From positions 372,001 to 436,000 of the forward strand of contig NZ_JAGE01000001.1 of NCBI RefSeq assembly GCF_000526495.1: a stretch of DNA of 64,000 bases. The letters are read 5' to 3'. The DNA is from Ruminiclostridium josui JCM 17888 (lineage in GTDB: Bacteria > Bacillota > Clostridia > Acetivibrionales > DSM-1351). Position 1 is the stretch's first letter. Each line of letters opens with the position of its first letter. Made by a program: the position numbers and the translations under genes. Under the pieces are notes generated by a model. It had not been told where the DNA came from and did not search any database. It worked only from the letters and a program-made list of their open reading frames with translations. Below are positions 1-9,348 of this stretch, piece after piece.

Positions 1-40
1 TATTACCAATAAAGAGACTGTATTGTCAATTAATCTAAAC

Positions 41-74
41 AAAAAAAGCGAACGTTTTTTTAACGTTCACTTTT
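41..74 (-). terminator. Intrinsic terminator after the AEC transporter
   Basis: On the minus strand an 8-bp stem (GTGAACGT/ACGTTCGC with one wobble) is followed by a run of seven T. It lies 18 bp past the stop of the transporter gene and ends its transcript. Confidence 0.8.
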
Positions 75-91
75 AATATTCGGAATATCTT

Positions 92-1069
92 TTATCCAAG
101 CAGATAAACTATTAACGGAAGTGTAAAAATTGAGAGAATAGTTGAAACAAATATTCCTTCTGTAGCTGCGTTATAATCTGAATCATATTGAAGTGCCAAT
201 GCCGAAACAATTGTTGAAGCAGGCATAGCCAGTTGCAATACAACTATCCTGACAACAAATGGATTGAAAACTCCCTTTGTAATAGCAAAAATCAGTATTG
301 CTAAAAAAGGAATTAAAAGCAGCTTAAACAGTGATAATATAAAATATTTAAGCTTTGATACTATGTCACCCAAGCCAGTTATTCTTATGCCCGAAAGTAT
401 CAATCCGATAAATACCATGGACAGGTAAATAGTAGTGTGTCCCAGTCCATTGAAGGCCTCATAGAATACACTCCAGATTTTTTGGAATGCAAATGTTTTT
501 TCTATTTTAAACTGGAATTTTAAAAATATCATTACTAATCCGCATAAAAAGGCAAGTGTATTGGGATTTATAAGGTGAAGGAGATTACCTCTCCAATTTC
601 GAGTGTTATGTTTGTTAAACAGATAGATTCCCAATGTCCAAAGGATGGCATCATTAGCTATATTAAAAAATATAGCATAAACAATTCCAATATCCCCGTA
701 CATTGCTTTTAATAACGGGTATGCCATAAATATAACATTTCCGAACATTGATTGGGCAATATATATGTTTTTTGTCTTTTCCTTTATTTTCAATATTTTA
801 CATTGGCCTAAGGCAATCAATCCTGCAATAAGGATAAAAATAACACCGAAAATAAATATATATAGACCATTTGTCAGTGTTTCTCTGGTAAAAGTATAAT
901 TACCCATGGTCGTAAATATCAAAAACGGCATGGTTATTTTCAGTATCAAGGCAGATATATATTTGTGAGAATTTTCAGGCAAAAACCCGGTTTTTCCTGC
1001 TGCAAAACCTATTAATCCCAAAAGAGTCAGAATTATAATCTGGTTTGTTATTATCTGTATCTGTTCCAC
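92..1069 (-). CDS. AEC (auxin efflux carrier) family transporter
   Basis: A 325-residue, very hydrophobic protein with about ten predicted membrane segments in the two-halves layout of the AEC/membrane transport protein family. In bacteria this family exports or imports small organic acids such as malate or malonate. The C-terminal half holds the family-typical stretch LQLAMPASTIVSALALQY before the last two helices. It is transcribed alone, with its own terminator 18 bp downstream. The neighbours give no hint of substrate. The family call is firm and the substrate is unknown. Confidence 0.85.
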   Translation of the reverse strand: MEQIQIITNQIIILTLLGLIGFAAGKTGFLPENSHKYISALILKITMPFLIFTTMGNYTFTRETLTNGLYIFIFGVIFILIAGLIALGQCKILKIKEKTKNIYIAQSMFGNVIFMAYPLLKAMYGDIGIVYAIFFNIANDAILWTLGIYLFNKHNTRNWRGNLLHLINPNTLAFLCGLVMIFLKFQFKIEKTFAFQKIWSVFYEAFNGLGHTTIYLSMVFIGLILSGIRITGLGDIVSKLKYFILSLFKLLLIPFLAILIFAITKGVFNPFVVRIVVLQLAMPASTIVSALALQYDSDYNAATEGIFVSTILSIFTLPLIVYLLG

Positions 1070-1129
1070 GGCAATGTGCCTCCAAAATTATGATATATAG
1101 GGGTGTTTACTATTCCGCACTGCACTTCC

Positions 1130-1173
1130 GTATAAAATTGTATCAATGTTGCTTTCACTGATACAATTTATAC
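1130..1173. repeat. Palindromic repeat related to the MITE-like family at 3.4 and 17.5 kb
   Basis: GTATAAAATTGTATCA at the left pairs with TGATACAATTTATAC at the right around a 13-nt loop. The same core (TATAAAATTGTATCAAT) occurs in the elements at 3369-3684 and 17487-17590, so this looks like a solo core or remnant. It lies between the AEC gene and the zinc-ribbon gene. Confidence 0.55.
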
Positions 1174-1251
1174 CCTTTAGTACAGGCTAAAAAGATAAAA
1201 TTTAATTATCAACTAGCCCTATGTTATCATATAATTTTGATTTAATATTGT

Positions 1252-1539
1252 CTAGCCGTTTTTGCCGTTCAGATTCAATCCGCAGGACGGACAAGTACTA
1301 TCCTCCGAGGCCAACGTTGCTCCACATGCCGGACAGACATTATACGGAATATCCATAACCTCATAATTATTATCCGATTGTATATTCTGCTCTGATGATT
1401 TTTCATACTGTTTTTGCAATATCATTCTTATCATCCTGATTTCTTCGGCTGTTTTCGAGCCATCTATTGCTGATTGGATTACACAATACAGTATGCCAAA
1501 AAACAAAATAACAAAGAATAAGTATAATATAATCTCCAT
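1252..1539 (-). CDS. Small membrane-anchored zinc-ribbon protein
   Basis: A 95-residue protein with one N-terminal transmembrane helix (about residues 2-22), a charged linker and a C-terminal zinc ribbon with two CPxCG motifs (CPACG and CPSCG, 16 residues apart). The ATG at 1539 is chosen because GGAGG lies just upstream; a longer reading from 1578 lacks a binding site. Such one-helix zinc-ribbon proteins are common in Firmicutes and mostly uncharacterised. The function is unknown. Confidence 0.7.
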   Translation of the reverse strand: MEIILYLFFVILFFGILYCVIQSAIDGSKTAEEIRMIRMILQKQYEKSSEQNIQSDNNYEVMDIPYNVCPACGATLASEDSTCPSCGLNLNGKNG

Positions 1540-1610
1540 AGTAACCTCCAAATAAGACTCTATAGTAGAATATACCATATATTACAATTAATAACTAATA
1601 TATTTTAGAA

Positions 1611-2675
1611 CTACGGTGTAAGAAGTAAAATACATTCCTCCGGGAAGAGCAAATTAATGGGCAAACCCTTTTCAATAATTTCCTCCCATATATCTTTATC
1701 AACTTCCCATCTGATTGACGAATTGCTTTCATTAGAACTTCTGTTCAGATTTTTAAGCATTATAATATAGGAAAAAGGATTTTCAATAACTTTTACTACT
1801 TCACAGGACATTATATTTGTACCTTCTCTTTTTTCCGAGTACTTGAAATAATGAGCTCTCATTCCCACATATTTAATCTTATCAGGTATTTTTCGGTTAA
1901 GAAACAATGTCATGTTCCAGTCAATAGCCATTAAAGAATTATCTGATAACCGCTTTATGGCAGAAATATTTTTACAGCCTGTCATAAGCGCTGCAGCAAC
2001 AGTTTTTGGGTTTTTAAATAAATCCTCCTTTTTATTTACGGTTTCTATTTTTCCCTCAGAAATTACTGCTATATCAGTGGAAAAACGGTACACCTCATTT
2101 CTGTTATGGGAAACCAGCAGCACATTCCCGTTGAATTTTGATAAAATCCCCATGATTTCCTGCTCTAGCTGCCATTTCAAAAAGCTGTCCAAGGCAGAAA
2201 ATGGCTCATCCAACATGATTATATCCGGCTCGGAAGCAAGTATCCTCGCTAAAGCAACTCTCTGCTGCTGCCCTCCGGATAACTGTGACGGGCGCTTTTT
2301 TTCCATACCCTCCAAGAAAAACATCTTGATTTTATCCTGTATGTATTTTTCTTTTTCTTTTTTGGGTAACTTTACCCCTGCCCCGATGTTTTCTTCTACT
2401 GTCATATTAGGAAAAAGTGCATAGTTCTGAAACAAATATCCCACCCTTCTCTTCTGAGGAGGCAAATTAATTTTCTCTTCAGAATCAAATAAAACACGAT
2501 CATCAAGAACTATTCGACCTTCATCAGGAGTTTCAATTCCCGCTATGCATTTTAAAGTCATACTTTTACCAGAGCCGGAAGAACCAAGGAGAGACAATAT
2601 GCCTTGCTGTGAAGTGAATTGAACATTAAGATTGAATTTTCCAAGCCTTTTTTTTATATCCACCAAGAGTGCCAT
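1611..2675 (-). CDS. modC: Molybdate ABC transporter ATP-binding protein
   Basis: A 354-residue ABC ATPase with Walker A GSSGSGKS near residue 31, signature LSGGQQQR near 137 and Walker B IIMLDEP just after. The remaining ~130 residues form a C-terminal regulatory region where ModC proteins carry a TOBE/Mop-like molybdate-sensing domain. It energises molybdate import for FeMo-cofactor. The start ATG abuts the stop of modB and the gene is last in the nif-mod series. The nif context argues for molybdate rather than sulfate. Confidence 0.9.
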   Translation of the reverse strand: MALLVDIKKRLGKFNLNVQFTSQQGILSLLGSSGSGKSMTLKCIAGIETPDEGRIVLDDRVLFDSEEKINLPPQKRRVGYLFQNYALFPNMTVEENIGAGVKLPKKEKEKYIQDKIKMFFLEGMEKKRPSQLSGGQQQRVALARILASEPDIIMLDEPFSALDSFLKWQLEQEIMGILSKFNGNVLLVSHNRNEVYRFSTDIAVISEGKIETVNKKEDLFKNPKTVAAALMTGCKNISAIKRLSDNSLMAIDWNMTLFLNRKIPDKIKYVGMRAHYFKYSEKREGTNIMSCEVVKVIENPFSYIIMLKNLNRSSNESNSSIRWEVDKDIWEEIIEKGLPINLLFPEECILLLTP

Positions 2676-3352
2676 TAATATTCCTCCTTCTTAGCTTTTT
2701 TACCGACCTGTCTGGTATTCCAGAAATTCATGAGTACCATTGCCCCAAAGGACATGACACATATTATTAAGACCCACTTGTATGCTTGCTCCCTATCTCC
2801 TGCCTGAACTGCCGTATATACTGCAACAGCCATGGTACGAGTTTTTCCCGGAATATTACCTGCAAGCATTATGGTAGCTCCGAATTCTCCTAATGCTCTG
2901 GCAAATGCAAGAACAGTTCCTGCTATTAGCCCAGGATAAACATTTGGGACAATAACTCTAAAAAATATTTTCAACTCTGTCATTCCAAGAGTTCTTGCCG
3001 CATTTACAAGATTCGCATCAAACTGTTCAAATGCACCTCTTGCGGTACGGTACATCAGCGGAAATGAAACTATCGAAGAAGCAATAACTGCTCCTGTCCA
3101 CGAAAATACCACACTTATGTTTATCTGCCTCAATACTCCACCAATGAAACTGTTTCTTCCAAAAAGGATTAATAAAAAAAAGCCCACAACCGTGGGGGGT
3201 AAAACCATGGGTAGAGTAAATAATCCGTCTATTAATCCTTTAAATTTCTTTAATTTAAGTACATGATATGCTGAAAATATTCCCGTAAAAACAGTTATGA
3301 CTGTTGCAATAACAGCAACTTTAAGTGAAATGTAAAGAGGAGCTAAATCCAT
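2675..3352 (-). CDS. modB: Molybdate ABC transporter permease
   Basis: A 225-residue permease with about five membrane helices and the EAA-type loop (AARTLGMTELKIFFRVIVP) that docks to ModC. FGRNSFIGG and LARALGEFGAT are typical of ModB/CysT permeases. The ATG at 3352 is preceded by AGGAGGTGG at good spacing; a TTG at 3385 would overlap that site. It is separated from modA by a palindromic repeat element, unlike the tight packing elsewhere in the operon. Confidence 0.92.
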   Translation of the reverse strand: MDLAPLYISLKVAVIATVITVFTGIFSAYHVLKLKKFKGLIDGLFTLPMVLPPTVVGFFLLILFGRNSFIGGVLRQINISVVFSWTGAVIASSIVSFPLMYRTARGAFEQFDANLVNAARTLGMTELKIFFRVIVPNVYPGLIAGTVLAFARALGEFGATIMLAGNIPGKTRTMAVAVYTAVQAGDREQAYKWVLIICVMSFGAMVLMNFWNTRQVGKKAKKEEY

Positions 3353-3368
3353 GGTTTCCACCTCCTTT

Positions 3369-3684
3369 ATATAGGGTTGTTGCAAAACTTAATTTTTATC
3401 TTTTCTAGCTGTACGTGAGTATAAATTGTATCAATGGAAGCTTGGTTAAAGATATTTGCATATGTTTATCAGCGAAGCATGGTTATTTTACCGGAAAACC
3501 TACACGATGTAGGTTTTAGCGACACAATGAATCATGGACGATGAATGTGAGCGACGGTAAAATATCCTATGATGAGCGGCTAGAAACACTTGCAAATATC
3601 TTGGAAGCAATCATTGATACAATTTTATACGGGTGTACAGGTATTAAAGCAAAAAACTTCTAGTTTTTTCAACAGCCCCATATA
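3369..3684. mobile_element. MITE-like palindromic element inserted between modA and modB
   Basis: About 316 bp whose two halves are imperfect reverse complements. The ends read TATAGGGTTGTTGCAAAAC and, reversed from the right, TATGGGGCTGTTGAAAAAAC. Further in, ATAAATTGTATCAATGGAAG matches the inverted right arm, as do GATATTTGCA and ATTTTACC. The centre is a hairpin, AAAACCTACA/TGTAGGTTTT around CGA. It has no coding capacity. A shorter relative lies at 17487-17590. The arrangement is that of a non-autonomous transposon (MITE); the transposase family is not evident. In the transcript it would fold into a very long hairpin. Confidence 0.7.
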
Positions 3685-3690
3685 CAAATC

Positions 3691-4506
3691 TTATTTTATT
3701 TCAAACCCATTCTTTTTAAATACAGCAGCCGCCTTTTCAGTAGTCAAAAAATCTATAAATTCACCGGCTTCCTGTTGGTTTTTACTGTTTTTTAGAACAG
3801 CTACCGGATATATAACAGGCTTATGAGTACCCTCTGGAGCCTCACAAATAACCTTTATTTTTTCAGATTCTATAGTATCTGTTTGATACACCACTCCACA
3901 GTCCACGTCTCCGTTCTCCACCCATGTAAGTACCTGTCTTACATCACTTCCAAATACAGCTTTGCCTTTTACTTCCATCCAAATGCCCAAGGTTTTGAAT
4001 ACTTCCTGTGCGTACTGGCCTACCGGAACACTGTCAGGTTCACCCAGTGCAATCATGGATACGCTGTCAGATACAACGTCTTGAAACTTTGTCAGTTTTA
4101 TCTTGCTGTCTTTTGGCAAAATCAGTACCACTTTGTTAACCAGAAGTTCTTTTTTTGAGTCTTCAAGGAGTAACCCTTTTTGCTCAAGTGCATTCATTTG
4201 TTTCAGGGACGCAGAAATAAAAATATCCGACGGTGCTCCTTCTTCTATTTGTGTTTGTAATGCACCTGATGAACCAAAGGTAAACTTTATATTTACATTT
4301 GGTTTTTCAATTTTATATAACTCTGTCAAATCCTTTGCAACACCTGCCAGACTTGCAGCAGCAGACACAAGAAGTTCTACTTTATTTGCCGTACTAGCAC
4401 TCTTTTTTTCAGTATCATTTACCTTCTGTGTACCACAACCTGTGATAATTGATATCAATATGAAAATACATATATAAAAACTAAGGGTTTTTTGGCTCTT
4501 TAGCAT
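3691..4506 (-). CDS. modA: Molybdate-binding lipoprotein (ABC substrate-binding protein)
   Basis: A 271-residue periplasmic-type binding protein with a lipoprotein signal (hydrophobic residues 9-20, lipobox ITGC, acylated Cys at 24). The mature part shows ModA hallmarks: VSAAASLAG near the start, GSSGALQTQIEEGAPSDIF, and a C-terminal region ending in FLTTEKAAAVFKKNGF. It captures molybdate outside the cell for ModBC. The start follows the nifV-alpha stop by one base, so it is almost certainly co-transcribed with nif. Confidence 0.92.
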   Translation of the reverse strand: MLKSQKTLSFYICIFILISIITGCGTQKVNDTEKKSASTANKVELLVSAAASLAGVAKDLTELYKIEKPNVNIKFTFGSSGALQTQIEEGAPSDIFISASLKQMNALEQKGLLLEDSKKELLVNKVVLILPKDSKIKLTKFQDVVSDSVSMIALGEPDSVPVGQYAQEVFKTLGIWMEVKGKAVFGSDVRQVLTWVENGDVDCGVVYQTDTIESEKIKVICEAPEGTHKPVIYPVAVLKNSKNQQEAGEFIDFLTTEKAAAVFKKNGFEIK

Positions 4507-4507
4507 A

Positions 4508-5332
4508 TCAAATCGCCTCCGTTTTATTAAGCCCTGAAAACAACAAGTTTTGTGCTTCTTTAATTACATTTGCAGCATCAAAATAACTGGGCATAATGTT
4601 AAAACTCCCTCCGGCAGCTGTTATGAACTGATATAAATCACAGTTTCCTGCTCTCTCTCCAATACCTCCAATTGTGGTATCTACGTATAAAGCACCGGCT
4701 TTAGCTGCTATCAGCGAATTGGCCAAAGCCATTCCCAAATCATTATGTGCATGTATTCCCACCGGAATATCAACATTTTCTATTAGTTCACGTATACACT
4801 GATAAGTTCTTGTTGGCGTAAGGACCCCTACCGTATCTGCGAATCTTATACTTTTTACTCCCATATCTGACAGCAGGTTTGCCATGCTTATTATGAATGT
4901 AATATCGGCTCGTGAAGCATCTTCAAATCCTACTGTTACTTCATAGCCTTTGTCTTTGGCCATAAAGACACATTCCTGCAATGTCTTTCTTAACCATGCT
5001 TTATTTTTGTTCAGTTTAGAATATATGTGAATATATGAGATAGGGGCAGTTATGTGAATAATATCTGGACTACAGTCAAAGGAATTATTTACATCCTCTT
5101 TGCTCATTCGGTTCCATGTTGAAATCAAAGCATTTTTTCTATGACTCATGATTTCTAATATTGTTTCTTTTTCATAATTACCCATTGCAGGTATGCCTGC
5201 TTCTATCTGATAAATTCCCGCATCATCCATTAACTTTGCCAGATTTACCTTCTGAGCTTTAGTGAATGCATACCCGGGAGTCTGTTCTCCGTCACGGAGA
5301 GTTGTGTCGATTATATATCTCTTTTCCTTCAT
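4508..5332 (-). CDS. nifV-alpha: Homocitrate synthase, N-terminal (catalytic) subunit NifV-alpha
   Basis: A 274-residue TIM-barrel protein with the DRE-TIM metallolyase motif DTTLRDGEQTPG at the N terminus, metal-binding HAHNDLGMA near residue 200 and TIGGIGERAGNCDL after it. It corresponds to only the catalytic half of a full-length NifV (~380 residues). The C-terminal half comes from the gene just upstream, as in Clostridium pasteurianum, where NifV is encoded by two genes. It condenses acetyl-CoA with 2-oxoglutarate to homocitrate, the organic ligand of FeMo-cofactor. The ATG at 5332 follows TTGGAG; a TTG at 5347 is less likely. Confidence 0.88.
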   Translation of the reverse strand: MKEKRYIIDTTLRDGEQTPGYAFTKAQKVNLAKLMDDAGIYQIEAGIPAMGNYEKETILEIMSHRKNALISTWNRMSKEDVNNSFDCSPDIIHITAPISYIHIYSKLNKNKAWLRKTLQECVFMAKDKGYEVTVGFEDASRADITFIISMANLLSDMGVKSIRFADTVGVLTPTRTYQCIRELIENVDIPVGIHAHNDLGMALANSLIAAKAGALYVDTTIGGIGERAGNCDLYQFITAAGGSFNIMPSYFDAANVIKEAQNLLFSGLNKTEAI

Positions 5333-5352
5333 ATATATCAACTCCAATCAGT

Positions 5353-6309
5353 CTATGAAAACTTTCTTGCAATAGAAATAAATTCTCTGTCGTTAAGGCC
5401 TCTACCGAGACGTATGCTTTCCTCCCTTATTCGGGTTAACAATATTGATATTATTTCACTCTTTGGAATAACACCGTATTCTTTCAATTTCATTTCCACA
5501 GCGGATTTTCCTGAGTGCTTGCCTATTACTATGTTTCTTGACATACCTACAACAGTTGGCTCGAAAGGCTCATAATTTGAGCTTTTTTTAAGTATGCCAT
5601 CCACATGTATTCCAGATTCAACATCAAATATGTGGTCCCCAATAACAGCCTTGTTTCCGGCAATCTGATATCCGGTTAATTCCTGATAAAGTTCCTTTAT
5701 TTTACGGAAAACCGATAAATCCATATTGGGCTTGTGACGTTTTGCAATACGCAGTATCATTATTAATTCTTCAAGTGCTGCAAATCCACCAGATCCACAA
5801 AAGCTTACTGCAATGTTTTCTCCTTTATTTAAAACCCATTCAGCTGCAAGTGACGTTGCGCAATAATACCTGTTCTGGGGGCAAAACTCCACCCTGCCAC
5901 TGAATATTTCTTTAATTTTTGCAAATGTATTTACATAATCATGTATCAGAAGGTCATCAAGCCCAATAATTCTGACATTTTTATTTTCTGAGTATTTTGA
6001 TATTTGATTTAATTCTCTGACATCATTTATTTGGATTTCCGATATTAAATTCAGGGGTGTTTCAAGACTTCCTAAACGGCATACGTAGCCTGCAAACCCT
6101 GGAAATGTATTTATTTGAGTAGGATAATGTATCCTGAGAACAGTTTTTGATTTGTCTACTGTTTCTTCTATTAATTCAAATAAAGGAATATCAATTTCGA
6201 TATAGCTGATTCCTGTTTGCAGAAGCAGACTGTAAAGCTGAGAAACTTTATGTTCCGGGGCAGCCTTAAAATTAAACGTACATAATGTTATATCCGTTAT
6301 TTTTATCAT
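5353..6309 (-). CDS. nifV-omega: Homocitrate synthase, C-terminal subunit NifV-omega
   Basis: A 318-residue protein with a degenerate barrel domain that lacks the DRDGEQ catalytic motif (it reads DITLCTFNFKAAP) followed by an intact C-terminal homocitrate-synthase region: ESGIHVDGILK, GKHSGKSAVEMKL and a helical tail. It matches the second of the two NifV subunits described in C. pasteurianum. It precedes the catalytic subunit by 20 bp in the same operon, which implies a hetero-oligomeric enzyme. GGGGGGAG precedes the ATG. Confidence 0.85.
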   Translation of the reverse strand: MIKITDITLCTFNFKAAPEHKVSQLYSLLLQTGISYIEIDIPLFELIEETVDKSKTVLRIHYPTQINTFPGFAGYVCRLGSLETPLNLISEIQINDVRELNQISKYSENKNVRIIGLDDLLIHDYVNTFAKIKEIFSGRVEFCPQNRYYCATSLAAEWVLNKGENIAVSFCGSGGFAALEELIMILRIAKRHKPNMDLSVFRKIKELYQELTGYQIAGNKAVIGDHIFDVESGIHVDGILKKSSNYEPFEPTVVGMSRNIVIGKHSGKSAVEMKLKEYGVIPKSEIISILLTRIREESIRLGRGLNDREFISIARKFS

Positions 6310-6343
6310 ATTTTGCTCCCCCCTGATTTTAATTTAATATCGC

Positions 6344-6652
6344 TTATATTACTAATTCTTTAACCTTATCTCCCCCAACAAGGTGCTGTTCCACTATAAC
6401 TTCAACATCATCCTCTGTAACATTTCCGTACCAGGTACCTTCGGGATAGATTACCACAACAGGCCCCTTATCGCATATTCCAAAGCAGCCTGTATTTGTT
6501 ACCATAACCTCACCTGATAAATCTTTATCATCTATTTCTTCCATAAATTTTTGAATCAGTGCAACACTTCCTTTTGTGTGGCAAAACCCCTTCTGAGTTC
6601 CGTTAATTCTACAGCTTGCACATACAAACACATGATATTTCGGATTTACCAT
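6344..6652 (-). CDS. Thioredoxin-like 2Fe-2S ferredoxin of the nif operon
   Basis: A 102-residue ferredoxin with cysteines at 11, 14, 24, 56 and 60, the same five positions as in the well-studied C. pasteurianum 2Fe-2S ferredoxin, which binds the nitrogenase MoFe protein. The fold family is thioredoxin-like. It lies 21 bp after nifN-B and before nifV-omega. That position supports a nitrogenase-linked role, either electron transfer or cofactor assembly; the precise role is not settled. Confidence 0.9.
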   Translation of the reverse strand: MVNPKYHVFVCASCRINGTQKGFCHTKGSVALIQKFMEEIDDKDLSGEVMVTNTGCFGICDKGPVVVIYPEGTWYGNVTEDDVEVIVEQHLVGGDKVKELVI

Positions 6653-6673
6653 AAAAACCTCTCTTTCTGAAAC

Positions 6674-9328
6674 CTACTGGACACATAACTGTTCAGCCGC
6701 CTTTTTTACCGCATCTTCAATTCTGTCGTAGGTTGTAAATATCTCAATTGATTTTTCTTTAAGTTTCCGTTTAGGCACTTCTCCTATTCTCATTGCCACT
6801 ACTCCGTTACAGTCCTTGACTGTCTCAAGAATGGCATCCATTTTTCCTTCTTTATTGCCGCTGCCCATTCCATCACAACTTTCGGAGCCATCGCAATATT
6901 TTGAAACACTTCTCTTTTCCCTGAACCGTATGCTTTTATTTGTGTATTCATATATATAAAAATCCGTCGCATGGCCAAAATGCTGATCTACAAGTATGCC
7001 ACTCTTTGAAGAAACTGCAAATAGCATACTTTTTTGATTCTCTGCTGATGTACATCCTCTGAATTCTATTGATTGGTCATTGTCCAGAGTACCAACAGCA
7101 TCGGCCCTGCACTGACGACAATGATACATTTGCGGCATTATCTTTCCGCAGATTTTTCGCATCTCCATAATTTCCTTGTTACTTGTTAGGGGCATGTTTT
7201 CAAACACACTTCCGGCTACAGGAATCAATTGCATTATGTTGGATATATCACACCCAAGTTCTTTGGCTTTTTTTACTACCTGCCGAACATGGTACTCGTT
7301 AATTCCTTTGAGCATAACAACATTCACCTTGCATACCACACCAAGAGCCGAAAGCTTTTTTAATCCTGCCATCTGGTTTGCCATAAGAATTGCAGCTCCA
7401 ACCTCTCCAAAATACCTGTTGCCCATATAATCAATGTGTTTATATATTTTTGCTCCTATTGTTGCATTTACAGCATTCATTGTAACTGTTACGTGTGATA
7501 CTCCTAACTTTGCAAGTTCTTCTGCATATATTGGCAGCATTAGTCCGTTTGTAGAAAGGCAAAAGGTTACTTGTGGATCAAATTCTCTTATGAGTATCAA
7601 TGTTTTTCTGGTATTTTCAAAGTCCGCAAGCGAATCCCCCGGCCCTGCAATTCCTACTACAGTAAGGTTTGGCATCTTTTGTTTTACGATTTTATATTTT
7701 TCCAGTGCTTGTTCAGGTGATAGGATTTCAGTTGTAACTCCGGGTCTACTTTCATTGGGACAGTCATATTTTCTAACACAATAATTGCATTGTATATTGC
7801 ATTTTGGGGCTACGGGAAGATGTATTCTGGCGTATCCGCTGCCACAGCCGTTAAAGCATGGATGAACAGCTGATTTTTTTAGATTTACAGTTTTCATGTC
7901 CTCTAAAGAGGTTTCAGCAGGTAAGACAGCTTCGCTTACATTGGACTTTGATTCAAGGTTTGACTTGTAATACTTTTTGTATAGAGTGCTGCGGAAGCTG
8001 TGTTCTTTTTGCGTCAGCAGAGTATTTGTAATTCTGTCAAGAAGGGTGATTGAGCCTTCATAACCCAGTATTCTTACCCTCTGTCCTCCGATATTGTCAT
8101 GAATGGGGAATGTACACCTCACAAGTGGTAGTTTGTGTTTTTCTTCGATTCGTCTGCCGTCTGAGCTTCCTATCATTATGTTAGCACCAAATTCTAAAGC
8201 ATATTTTTCAATAGTATCGAAATCACAATCATCAATTATTTTGAATTTTTCAACAAATGCGTAATCAGATGCTTTTTGAATTTCTTCTATTAATAGATTA
8301 CTAAGTGAGCTGCACTTCCCTCCAGTGGCAACTACTACAGGCATAATTCCGTTTTCAGTACACAATCTTACTGTGGAGTATACAAAATCCGGCTCTCCGA
8401 AAATCACTGCTCTGCCTTCACTATTGTATTTATGTGAATCAATTATTGAATCCAGATATCTTCCCCGCTCTCTTTTGATTTCAGTACTCATTGTGCCTCC
8501 CGCCTTTACAAGCTGGCGGATAAACATATCTGTATCCCGTAGTCCAACAGGGAGACTGCATCTCACAAATGGTACCCCATAGGTTTCATATAAGTATTGT
8601 GCTGGAGAGTCTTCTCCTGTAATAAAGGTAGAAAGCTCTATTGTCAGCTTTGCGCCGGCCATAAGCGAAATTTCCTCTATGGAGGTTCCTCCCTCAGGCA
8701 GTCTGTTATATACCTTTTTATACTCTCCGTCAAGATTATCAGATATGTCAGGAAGTAATATATAATCTATTTTCATGGAATCAAGTAAATTCTTCAAATA
8801 TCTAGTGTCTGCCGGAGAAATAAGACCTGTTATAATATTCACCTTGTTATTCTTTTTAACATCCATTTCTACATTTTCAACAATAGCTCTAAGTGCTTTG
8901 AAAAATCCCTCGTACTGTGTTCCCGAATAACCTGCTGATGATACTGGAATTATTCTGACATTTGCTTCAGGATGTTTTTCATAAAATTCATTTATTATTC
9001 TATTGATATCTTCTCCAATGGTTTCTGCAAGGCAGGTTGTTGCTACTCCCACTATTTCTGGATTATACAAGGCTATCATGTTTTCAAGTCCTTTTACAAG
9101 ATTACCTTCACCGCCAAAAACAGTTCCTTCCTCTGTAAGAGATGAAGAAGCAATATCTACCGGTTCATTGTAGTGTGTTGCCATATGCCTTCTTATATAA
9201 GTGCTGCAGCCTTGGGAACCATGAAGTATTGTCATGCATTTCTTTATTCCGTAGAAAGCACTTACACTTCCCATAGGCATACACATTTTACATGGATTTA
9301 CAGTTAGGTTTACCAGGTTTTTGCTCAT
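6674..9328 (-). CDS. nifN-B: NifN-NifB fusion: FeMo-cofactor scaffold subunit fused to radical SAM NifB
   Basis: An 884-residue fusion. Residues 1 to about 450 are NifN, related to NifK, with NPCKMCMPMG, HGSQGCSTY and TTCLAETIGED. After a linker, about 490-780 is NifB with HPCFNGCGSGYARIHLPVAP and the radical-SAM cluster CNIQCNYC (CxxxCxxC). The last ~100 residues are a NifX/NafY-like cofactor-binding domain (GILVDQHFGHATDFYIYEY). NifB builds the Fe-S-carbide core NifB-co, and NifEN matures it to FeMo-co. The same fusion is known in C. pasteurianum, and joining the two steps in one chain suggests channelling. It is 20 bp downstream of nifE. Confidence 0.95.
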   Translation of the reverse strand: MSKNLVNLTVNPCKMCMPMGSVSAFYGIKKCMTILHGSQGCSTYIRRHMATHYNEPVDIASSSLTEEGTVFGGEGNLVKGLENMIALYNPEIVGVATTCLAETIGEDINRIINEFYEKHPEANVRIIPVSSAGYSGTQYEGFFKALRAIVENVEMDVKKNNKVNIITGLISPADTRYLKNLLDSMKIDYILLPDISDNLDGEYKKVYNRLPEGGTSIEEISLMAGAKLTIELSTFITGEDSPAQYLYETYGVPFVRCSLPVGLRDTDMFIRQLVKAGGTMSTEIKRERGRYLDSIIDSHKYNSEGRAVIFGEPDFVYSTVRLCTENGIMPVVVATGGKCSSLSNLLIEEIQKASDYAFVEKFKIIDDCDFDTIEKYALEFGANIMIGSSDGRRIEEKHKLPLVRCTFPIHDNIGGQRVRILGYEGSITLLDRITNTLLTQKEHSFRSTLYKKYYKSNLESKSNVSEAVLPAETSLEDMKTVNLKKSAVHPCFNGCGSGYARIHLPVAPKCNIQCNYCVRKYDCPNESRPGVTTEILSPEQALEKYKIVKQKMPNLTVVGIAGPGDSLADFENTRKTLILIREFDPQVTFCLSTNGLMLPIYAEELAKLGVSHVTVTMNAVNATIGAKIYKHIDYMGNRYFGEVGAAILMANQMAGLKKLSALGVVCKVNVVMLKGINEYHVRQVVKKAKELGCDISNIMQLIPVAGSVFENMPLTSNKEIMEMRKICGKIMPQMYHCRQCRADAVGTLDNDQSIEFRGCTSAENQKSMLFAVSSKSGILVDQHFGHATDFYIYEYTNKSIRFREKRSVSKYCDGSESCDGMGSGNKEGKMDAILETVKDCNGVVAMRIGEVPKRKLKEKSIEIFTTYDRIEDAVKKAAEQLCVQ

Positions 9329-9348
9329 ACTTATTCACCCCTTCCATT

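Noticed and set aside
1912..2424. A 170-codon plus-strand open frame within modC
   Set aside because: It is fully antisense to a strong ABC ATPase gene, has no binding site, and its translation resembles no protein. It is a shadow of modC codon bias.
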